Shown here: positions 1 through 5,174 of the stretch, piece after piece
How positions within the stretch are numbered: the first letter of the stretch is position 1
Layout of the letters: the number at the start of each line of letters is the position of its first letter
Assembly (NCBI GenBank): GCA_945868555.1
Contig: CAMBMC010000135.1
Span: 1-6,629, forward strand
DNA from: Chitinophaga pinensis
Lineage (GTDB): Bacteria > Bacteroidota > Bacteroidia > Flavobacteriales_D > Crocinitomicaceae
DNA: 6,629 bases
Direction: 5' to 3'
Translations under genes and position numbers: made by a program
Notes under the pieces: generated by a model
Seen by the model: only the letters and a program-made list of their open reading frames with translations
Databases searched by the model: none
Told to the model about the DNA's origin: nothing

Positions 1-1
1 A

Positions 2-2242
2 ACTGCTCCCAACAGGAAATTCTTAGTGCTCTATCGTGAAGTACCTACTTTCTCTTGTATACAGTGTACTTATCTTGCTATTGTACTTTACGAAACAACG
101 AATGTTGTCGAATTTCACATTGGAAATAAGCCTCCTTGTCCAAACTGGAATGGTGGTTTAGCGATTCAAGGAACAGAAAATTCAACGGGAACAATTGCAC
201 ACGTGACTCCGGGAAGAAACAACCAGGTCTGGTTAGCAAATCAAGATGGAAAACGATATACACCGGGAGCACCTGGTATTTCAGGAGGATATACAATCAC
301 AACTGTGCCTTATTTACTTGTTTACTCTGCAGGTACCGGAATGGGATGGGCCAACACTTTAGGGCAAACATTCCCATACAATAATGGTGTTTTGCCCGTG
401 CCTGTCGTCCCTGCTGGAACAACAGGATATTTTCTCACAGGAACTGCTTGTGGAGTGGGTATTGGTTCAATTACTCAAGATACAACCTGGCTGACACGTG
501 TTTCTGCCACAGTGACCGCTACTTCAACACCCGACATTTGTAGCTCAGGTATTGGAACAGTAACCGCTGTTCCAGGAGTAGGAATGCAGCCATTTACCTA
601 TACTTGGCCATCATTGGCTGCGAGTGGTGCAACTGTAACTGGAGTTCCAGCCGGAACATATACAGTCAATGCAATAGATGGAATGGGGTGTGCAGCAACT
701 GCAAGTGTAACTGTAGGTGATACCCCTGCAGCATTTACATCATCATCTACCTTGGTTTCGTGTCCGGGCGGATCGGATGGAACAGCGACAGCAACCATGA
801 CTCCACTTCTTGGAAACGTGACTTATTTGTGGAATGACCCCTTGCAACAAACAACGCAAACAGCAACTGGACTCGCTGCAGGCACATATAACTGCACCGT
901 AATTTCAGATGTAGGTTGTCAAGACATCACCACAGTGGTAGTTTCAGAGATTCCAGGAATGATCTCCACGATTGCATCTCAAACCGACGCAACATGTAAT
1001 TCAGGGAGCAATGGTACCGCGACATTGACTGTTACACAAGGAACGGGACCATATACGTATTCTTGGGATCAATCTGTTTCAACAACAAATAGTGCAAACG
1101 ACCTGATGGCTGCCGATCATACAGTAACAATTACAGATGACAATGGATGTGTGATTACACAAGTGATTACAATTGGTGAACCGCCTGCCCTTGAAATCCA
1201 AACCATTACCCCTTCTACACAAATTTGTCCCGAAGCTGATATTCAATTGGACGTTACAGCAATTGGAGGTTCATCTCCATACACCTTTACGTGGTCTGAA
1301 AATGGAACTCAAATTGGAACAGGAACATCAATTACAGTAGACCCAGAATTCACAAACACGCAGTATTGCGTCGTGTTGAGTGAGGCTTGTGGTTCGCCTA
1401 CTGACGATACATGTACACTGATTTACTTCCCTACTCCAATTGTTCCGAACATCACACCGAACAAGATAGAGGATTGTACAGCTGCCTTCTTTGAATTCAC
1501 AAATTCATCTTCGAACGGAGGTGAAATCGCTACGACATTCTTTGAGTTCACTGATGGAACAAGTATTATGGAACAAGGAGCAGATTCAACAAGCAACTGG
1601 TTCGAAATCCCTAGCCTGTATTCTGCAAACATGACCATAACATCAATCTATGGCTGTGTTTATACCGGATCTTTTATTGATTTCATTGAAGTTTTACCGC
1701 TACCCGTGGCAGACTTTACGTTCTCTACAAACCCAGCAACATTCTTTGAAACAACGATTCAATTGCAGGACAGATCATCTTTCGATGTAATCGATTGGCA
1801 GTGGTTAAGTCCAGGCTCAAGTCCATCTTATAGCAATTCTCAAAACCCCGTATTTAATTACCCTGAAGGTGTTGTAGGTGTATATCCAGTAACCTTGATT
1901 GTTACAACTGAATATGGCTGTACAGACACCGTTACGATCGACATGAACATCATACAAGATGTAATTTTCTACGCGCCGAATACGTTTACCCCTGATGGCG
2001 ATGAGCACAATCAATCATGGGAAATTTTTGTCGCTGGACTAGACATCTATGACTTCGAGTTGTTTATTTACAACCGCTGGGGTGAAGTGATTTGGGAGTC
2101 ACACGACACTACCGATAAATGGGACGGAACTTATGGAGGAAATATCGTGCCTCAAGGAACATACACGTGGATTGCACGTGGAAAAGATACTGTCAATGAC
2201 AATAAATTCACCTTTAGTGGACACATCAATGTCTTGAAATAA
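2..2242 (+). CDS. Secreted SprB-repeat/PKD protein with CHU_C (type B) T9SS sorting domain, 5' end missing
   Basis: This is a large secreted or surface-anchored protein, probably exported by the type IX secretion system, with adhesin-like build. The reading frame is open from the left edge (residues TAPNRKFL precede the GTG at 26), so that GTG is not a real start and the signal peptide lies outside. Counting from the codon at 26, residues 1-150 form an N-terminal beta-rich module with motifs VLYETTN, EFHIGNKP and PGRNN that I recall from other Flavobacteriales CHU_C proteins. SprB-type repeats cover about 161-388, a Cys-rich Ig-like segment about 389-470, two PKD-like segments about 471-645, and the CHU_C domain 646-738. 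Cysteines recur near the start and end of the repeats (C172/C222, C246/C298, C324/C375), suggesting one disulfide each. The partner and ligand are unknown. Domain classes are secure; a direct role in gliding is not implied, since CHU_C is a sorting signal found on many cargo proteins. Confidence 0.9.
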   Translation, partial: TAPNRKFLVLYREVPTFSCIQCTYLAIVLYETTNVVEFHIGNKPPCPNWNGGLAIQGTENSTGTIAHVTPGRNNQVWLANQDGKRYTPGAPGISGGYTITTVPYLLVYSAGTGMGWANTLGQTFPYNNGVLPVPVVPAGTTGYFLTGTACGVGIGSITQDTTWLTRVSATVTATSTPDICSSGIGTVTAVPGVGMQPFTYTWPSLAASGATVTGVPAGTYTVNAIDGMGCAATASVTVGDTPAAFTSSSTLVSCPGGSDGTATATMTPLLGNVTYLWNDPLQQTTQTATGLAAGTYNCTVISDVGCQDITTVVVSEIPGMISTIASQTDATCNSGSNGTATLTVTQGTGPYTYSWDQSVSTTNSANDLMAADHTVTITDDNGCVITQVITIGEPPALEIQTITPSTQICPEADIQLDVTAIGGSSPYTFTWSENGTQIGTGTSITVDPEFTNTQYCVVLSEACGSPTDDTCTLIYFPTPIVPNITPNKIEDCTAAFFEFTNSSSNGGEIATTFFEFTDGTSIMEQGADSTSNWFEIPSLYSANMTITSIYGCVYTGSFIDFIEVLPLPVADFTFSTNPATFFETTIQLQDRSSFDVIDWQWLSPGSSPSYSNSQNPVFNYPEGVVGVYPVTLIVTTEYGCTDTVTIDMNIIQDVIFYAPNTFTPDGDEHNQSWEIFVAGLDIYDFELFIYNRWGEVIWESHDTTDKWDGTYGGNIVPQGTYTWIARGKDTVNDNKFTFSGHINVLK
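506..1189 (+). repeat. Three tandem SprB-type repeats within the adhesin-like gene
   Basis: Three diverged copies of about 73-80 residues lie at roughly 506-724, 725-949 and 950-1189. Each shows a Cys followed by a Gly/Ser-rich turn and a Gly-Thr step (CSSGIGT, CPGGSDGT, CNSGSNGT). A Y-x-W core follows (YTW, YLW, YSW), then an AGTY-like turn (PAGTYTV, AAGTYNC, AADHTV) and a closing Gly-Cys (GMGC, DVGC, NGC). This is the SprB repeat pattern known from flavobacterial surface adhesins. The copies are clearly divergent in DNA, so recent slippage or gene conversion is unlikely. Boundaries are approximate. Confidence 0.85.
1961..2239 (+). other. CHU_C / gliding-motility-associated C-terminal sorting domain
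   Basis: The last 93 residues carry the hallmarks of the type B T9SS C-terminal domain: APNTFTPDGD at the start, YNRWGEVIW in the middle, and WDGTYGG followed by VPQGTYTW near the end. The family directs export across the outer membrane by the type IX system. Its placement at the extreme C terminus, with only a short beta strand after the last motif, is the expected position, so the 3' end of the gene appears intact. Confidence 0.93.
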
Positions 2243-2261
2243 TTTTGCTATCAACGCATTC

Positions 2262-2296
2262 AAAGAGGAGGCCGATGGTCTCCTCTTTTTTATTTT
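2262..2296 (+). terminator. Rho-independent terminator after the adhesin-like gene
   Basis: An almost perfect hairpin begins 20 bases after the stop codon. AAAGAGGAGGCC (2262-2273) pairs with GGTCTCCTCTTT (2277-2288) over 12 pairs including one G-U, leaving a GAT triloop, and it runs into a T-rich tract (to 2296). This is a classic strong intrinsic terminator for the plus strand. The A run on the 5' side also gives the opposite strand a hairpin followed by T residues, but no minus-strand gene lies next to it. Confidence 0.9.
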
Positions 2297-2324
2297 GAAA
2301 AACCATAGAAAAACACCATTTTTG
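2294..2324 (+). promoter_or_regulatory. Candidate Bacteroidota-type promoter for the DUF4197 gene
   Basis: TTTG at 2294-2297 and CATTTTTG at 2317-2324 are separated by 19 bases. This fits the Bacteroidota housekeeping pattern (TTTG near -33, about 19-21 bases, TAnnTTTG near -7) with one mismatch at the first base of the -7 box. Transcription would start about 2331, leaving a leader of roughly 12 bases before the ATG at 2343. The upstream element falls in the T tract of the preceding terminator. AT-rich DNA gives such matches by chance, so this is tentative. Confidence 0.42.
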
Positions 2325-2342
2325 CATTCAAAGTAAGTAACC

Positions 2343-3092
2343 ATGAAAAAAACAATCATTCTACTCCTATCCTTAACGTCCATGCTGATTTTTACTACTT
2401 GTGAAGTACTCAATGAAGCGGCTTCAATGGTGAATTCTGCAACGACAACTGCACCTGTAAAGCCTTCATTGACAAACGACGAAGTGATCTCAGGATTGAA
2501 AGAAGCCTTGAGTGTTGGAATAAAAAATTCGGTGAGTTTAACCTCTGTTACGGATGGTTTCTTGAAAAACACGGCCATACGTCTACCCTTCCCTCCTGAC
2601 GCTGCCAAAGTAAAACAAAAAGCGCTTGACCTTGGGTTGACAGGTCAAGTGGAAAAGTTTGAAACCACACTAAACCGGGCAGCTGAGGAAGCAACAAAAG
2701 AAGCCTTGCCTATTTTTGCGGATGCCATTAAGAACATGAGTATTTCTGATGGATTTGCCATATTAAATGGTGGAGATGGTTCAGCGACAAAGTTCTTGCG
2801 CGACAATACCTCTCAAAAGTTGGTTGCTGCATTTTACCCAAAAGTTCAAGCGGCCATAGCTACTGTAAAATTGACTGAATATTGGGAGCCACTAATTACC
2901 AAATACAACGCTGCAATGACGATTTCAGGTGGCCAAAAATTGAATCCTGACCTGAATAAATACGTGACGGAAAAGGCGATTGAAGGATTATTCTACATGG
3001 TTGCTATTGAGGAAAATAAGATTCGTAAAGATCCGATGGCGCGCGTCACTGATATTTTGGCAAAAGTATTTGGTAGCCTAAAGCAGAATTAA
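2343..3092 (+). CDS. DUF4197 family putative lipoprotein
   Basis: This 249-residue exported protein belongs to the DUF4197 family, whose function is not known. Residues 1-19 are a signal peptide (MKKTI followed by a hydrophobic stretch). Cys20 in FTTC is the likely lipidation site, although Thr at -1 is not the usual Gly/Ala/Ser, so soluble periplasmic export is an alternative. Family landmarks are visible in order: GLKEAL (51-56), IRLPFP (79-84), RAAEEA (112-117), MSISDG (132-137), ILNGGDGSATKFLR (140-153), and a C-terminal block from DLNKYV (203-208) through EENKIRKDP (223-231) to KVFGSL (241-246). Length is typical and the protein looks helical and complete. ATG 2343 is preceded by A-rich sequence without a Shine-Dalgarno, as is common in this phylum. 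It is probably cotranscribed with the phosphorylase 18 bases downstream. Family assignment rests on recalled motifs. Confidence 0.85.
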   Translation: MKKTIILLLSLTSMLIFTTCEVLNEAASMVNSATTTAPVKPSLTNDEVISGLKEALSVGIKNSVSLTSVTDGFLKNTAIRLPFPPDAAKVKQKALDLGLTGQVEKFETTLNRAAEEATKEALPIFADAIKNMSISDGFAILNGGDGSATKFLRDNTSQKLVAAFYPKVQAAIATVKLTEYWEPLITKYNAAMTISGGQKLNPDLNKYVTEKAIEGLFYMVAIEENKIRKDPMARVTDILAKVFGSLKQN

Positions 3093-3110
3093 TAGCAGAC
3101 TTTACTTCTT

Positions 3111-3974
3111 ATGAAATATCCTGCTACTGAACTTGTTCTCGACGCTAAAGGAAAGGTATACCATTTGGGCATCTCACCAGATGCACTTGCGGATACCATC
3201 ATCCTCGTTGGCGATCAAGATCGCGTGGCTATGGTTTCAGATTTATTTGACTCTGTTGAACACCGCTCGAGACATCGTGAATTTGTTTGCCATACCGGCA
3301 TGTATAAGGGAAAGCGAATCTCAGCCATTTCTACAGGTATTGGAACAGACAACATTGACATAACAGTCAATGAGTTGGATGCCTTAGCAAACATTGATTT
3401 AATTCAACGGGAGAATCTACCAACATTTAGACAACTCACACTCATACGCATTGGCACTTGTGGCATTTTGCAAGCAGAAGTACCAATCCATTCCTACATC
3501 CTCAGTTCTCATGCCTTTGGATTGGACAACATTGCGCACTTTTATGAAGTTCCACAAACCGAAGTCGAGCTTGCGTTGAAAGAAGCGATTGAATCTCAAA
3601 TAACCCTACCCGAAGCCATTCACCCCTATTTGATTAGCGCTTCACAAGAACTGAATGATCGATTGCGCTCAGAACTCACGTTTGATGGGTTAACGGTTTC
3701 GAGCAGTGGCTTTTATGGTCCTCAAGGTAGACAGCTGCGCCTGAAGGCTAAAACTGCACTGCTGAACGAGCAATTGACGGATGTAAAACTCGAAGGATTG
3801 AAGGTCATGAATTTTGAGATGGAAAGCTCAGCTTTGTTTGCCTTAGGACGTTCGTTGGGTCATCAATGCGCAACAATATGTCTTGGAATTGGCAATCGTC
3901 CCAAACTCGAATTTTCAAAAGGGTATAATGAAGAAATAACGGTATTGATCCGTTATGTTCTCGATCGAATTTAA
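3111..3974 (+). CDS. Nucleoside phosphorylase, uridine phosphorylase-like (PNP_UDP_1 family)
   Basis: This 287-residue cytoplasmic enzyme should split a nucleoside with phosphate into base and pentose-1-phosphate, acting in pyrimidine salvage. Landmarks match the NP-I fold as in E. coli Udp: GDQDRV (34-39, phosphate-binding Gly and Arg), HREF (55-58, the Arg donated across the dimer), STGIG (74-78), IRIGTCG (112-118, phosphate-binding Arg113 and Thr116), and FEMES (235-239, the Glu-Met-Glu that holds ribose). GFYGPQGRQ (200-208) aligns with the Udp segment whose Gln and Arg recognise uracil; Gln205 and Arg207 are both present, which favours uridine over purine substrates. It is about 30 residues longer than E. 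coli Udp, mostly in the 98-106 and 145-180 regions. No essential residue appears missing. It follows the DUF4197 gene closely, and its stop codon interlocks with the stop of the opposing gene. Substrate is inferred, so no symbol is assigned. Confidence 0.88.
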   Translation: MKYPATELVLDAKGKVYHLGISPDALADTIILVGDQDRVAMVSDLFDSVEHRSRHREFVCHTGMYKGKRISAISTGIGTDNIDITVNELDALANIDLIQRENLPTFRQLTLIRIGTCGILQAEVPIHSYILSSHAFGLDNIAHFYEVPQTEVELALKEAIESQITLPEAIHPYLISASQELNDRLRSELTFDGLTVSSSGFYGPQGRQLRLKAKTALLNEQLTDVKLEGLKVMNFEMESSALFALGRSLGHQCATICLGIGNRPKLEFSKGYNEEITVLIRYVLDRI

Positions 3975-3980
3975 TTCGAT
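3964..3980. other. Inverted repeat spanning the interlocked stop codons of two convergent genes
   Basis: ATCGAAT (3964-3970) and ATTCGAT (3974-3980) are perfect inverted copies around TTA. The palindrome TTAA at 3971-3974 contains both stops: TAA at 3972-3974 on the plus strand and TAA at 3973-3971 on the minus strand. Neither side has a T tract, so any termination by this hairpin would be weak, and the two transcripts may overlap at their 3' ends. Confidence 0.55.
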
Positions 3981-4444
3981 ACTGGCCGATAGATGGTGTA
4001 CTTTCCTGTTGTGATCGTGCTGAATTTAAAGGTGCTCTTCCCTACCTTCTTGCCTGTATATCCTGTATTTTGATGAATGAGCACAAGTTCATCCACATTC
4101 TTTACCTCAAAGACTATAGCCGTGTGATGTGGAAAGATTTCCGTGGATTTCACCCCATTTGTTACTGAAACTGTTTTGAGTTTTTCAAATTGGATGATAT
4201 CCCCCGGCATGATGCATTCTCCTTTTTTTAGCGCCCGACCAAATTTGTACATTCCATCCCACTTCGAATTTGTTTCATCAAGAACATATTTGGCCAAATC
4301 CCAGCACTCGCCGCGATCTACCTTTTTCCCTAGTTTTTTCCCCGCCAATTCAATGATTTGGGCATTTATCTCTGAAACAGAGTCGCATTGGGCTGAGACA
4401 CTCGATGTGAGTAAAAGCAAACCTAGCAAGAGTTTATTTTTCAT
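3971..4444 (-). CDS. Small secreted papain-fold (NlpC/P60- or CHAP-like) protein with GECW motif
   Basis: This 157-residue protein has an N-terminal Sec signal peptide (MKNK, then a Leu-rich core) with a clear signal peptidase I site VSA|Q after residue 18, so the mature protein is probably periplasmic or extracellular. The rest shows a papain-like pattern: Cys47 in GECWDLA at the start of a helix, then MPGDIIQF (79-86), HHTAIVFEV (106-114) with the likely catalytic His, and LIHQN (122-126) as a possible third polar site, ending in TIYRP (150-154). The PGD then His order resembles NlpC/P60 and CHAP peptidases that cut cell-wall peptides, but a true substrate cannot be read from the sequence. 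I also recall GECW...HHTAIV...YRP proteins in eukaryotes, including a cysteine-proteinase-fold domain of fungal BBC1/AIM3 proteins. It is the last gene of the minus-strand run, 29 bases after cutC. Fold is moderately sure, activity unsure. Confidence 0.65.
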   Translation of the reverse strand: MKNKLLLGLLLLTSSVSAQCDSVSEINAQIIELAGKKLGKKVDRGECWDLAKYVLDETNSKWDGMYKFGRALKKGECIMPGDIIQFEKLKTVSVTNGVKSTEIFPHHTAIVFEVKNVDELVLIHQNTGYTGKKVGKSTFKFSTITTGKYTIYRPVSN

Positions 4445-4452
4445 GGGCAGAA

Positions 4453-4475
4453 AACGAATTTTACATTCATTCGTT
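4453..4475 (-). other. Hairpin between cutC and the small secreted-protein gene
   Basis: On the minus-strand transcript AACGAAT (4475-4469) can pair with ATTCGTT (4459-4453) over 7 perfect pairs around a 9-base loop. The left arm includes two bases of the cutC stop codon, and the right arm ends 8 bases before the ATG of the next gene. The following TTTTC-like stretch is too short for a convincing terminator. Possible roles are partial attenuation, a processing site, or shaping of the next gene's start. It could also be chance in AT-rich DNA. Confidence 0.4.
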
Positions 4476-5172
4476 ACGCAGTAGCGGCCGAAAGTATGCG
4501 TTTCACTTTATTGGCATCTACTTTTAAGATGGATTCAGAGAATAGAGATTCTTCATCCATCTGTACTTTTAAAGTTCCTGAAAAATGAATGGCATTTGGA
4601 TTCAATTCAGCGACCAAACGTCCAATATTTGCAGCATTCACGCCACCTCCAGTCATGATTTCTATTCTACCTGCGGAATACTTGATCATTTCAGCCAAAA
4701 CTGGATAACCTATATCTACATTTCTTGCCAAGCCTGACGACAAAATGCGTTTAAGCCCATGTTTGATAAGAATATCCATACCCTTTTTCCATTCCACACA
4801 ATCGTCGAATGCCCGATGAAACGTTACTTCAAGTCCATCGGCCTTTTTCATGATTTCTTTCAGAATGGGTTCGTCGATAGAACCATTCTCATTTATCACG
4901 CCTATGACAATCCCAGCAGCGCCCATGTTCTTGCAATTTACGACTTCGCGAATGATTAATTCCAATTCATCCGAGTTGTAGCTAAATCCACCCGGCCGTG
5001 GACGAATGAGCACATGGGTAGGTACACCATAAGCAATCGCATATTCGATCATGGAGAATGAGGGTGTGAGTCCACCCTGTTCTAGATTTTGACACAGTTC
5101 AATTCGGTCAAAATTCAGTTCCTTTGCGAGTTGAATGGCTTCAATCGAAGCAGCGCACAATTCAAATTTCAT
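4474..5172 (-). CDS. cutC: CutC family protein (annotated copper homeostasis)
   Basis: This 232-residue cytoplasmic TIM-barrel protein belongs to the CutC family. Signatures run in order: MKFELCA (1-7), DRIELCQNL (22-30), GGLTPS (33-38), HVLIRPRPGGF (53-63), GIVIGVINENGSID (87-100), VTFHRAFDD (116-124), RILSSG (142-147) and EIMTGGG (171-177). Length is close to the usual 230-250 and the protein looks intact. Cysteines are C6, C27, C80 and C125. The name comes from a copper-sensitivity phenotype in E. coli that was later credited to the small RNA MicL made from the cutC region, so a direct copper role in bacteria is doubtful. The ATG lies on the last base of the upstream hexosaminidase stop (TAATG), implying translational coupling and a link to glycan use. 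No Shine-Dalgarno is seen. The family call is very safe; function is open. Confidence 0.93.
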   Translation of the reverse strand: MKFELCAASIEAIQLAKELNFDRIELCQNLEQGGLTPSFSMIEYAIAYGVPTHVLIRPRPGGFSYNSDELELIIREVVNCKNMGAAGIVIGVINENGSIDEPILKEIMKKADGLEVTFHRAFDDCVEWKKGMDILIKHGLKRILSSGLARNVDIGYPVLAEMIKYSAGRIEIMTGGGVNAANIGRLVAELNPNAIHFSGTLKVQMDEESLFSESILKVDANKVKRILSAATA

Positions 5173-5174
5173 TA
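5170..5174 (-). promoter_or_regulatory. TAATG stop-start overlap coupling hexosaminidase and cutC
   Basis: Read on the minus strand, the hexosaminidase TAA (5174-5172) and the cutC ATG (5172-5170) share the A at 5172. Such one-base overlaps typically let a terminating ribosome restart on the next gene, so cutC translation probably depends on the hexosaminidase message. The region just upstream is AT-rich with no independent Shine-Dalgarno. Confidence 0.8.

Noticed and set aside
26..28. GTG as a possible start of the adhesin-like gene
   Set aside because: The frame is open to the left edge, and the preceding residues TAPNRKFL continue the module; no signal peptide follows the GTG. The gene is simply cut by the window.
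506..1189. SprB repeats as a CRISPR-like or phase-variable DNA repeat
   Set aside because: The similarity is at protein level only; the DNA copies are diverged, too long, and in frame within one gene, with no short identical units.
2099..2608. 169-codon open frame on the minus strand crossing the terminator
   Set aside because: It lies antisense to the adhesin-like gene's end, the terminator and the DUF4197 start, and its translation shows no recognisable domain or signal. Best explained as a chance frame.
4143..4484. 113-codon open frame on the plus strand
   Set aside because: It is antisense to the small secreted protein and the cutC end, which have clear signal peptide and family motifs; its own translation looks like no known family.
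4474..5172. A MicL-like small RNA inside cutC
   Set aside because: MicL is known from enterobacteria and made by a sigma-E promoter near the cutC 3' end; I see no strong intrinsic terminator after cutC here and nothing to support an equivalent.
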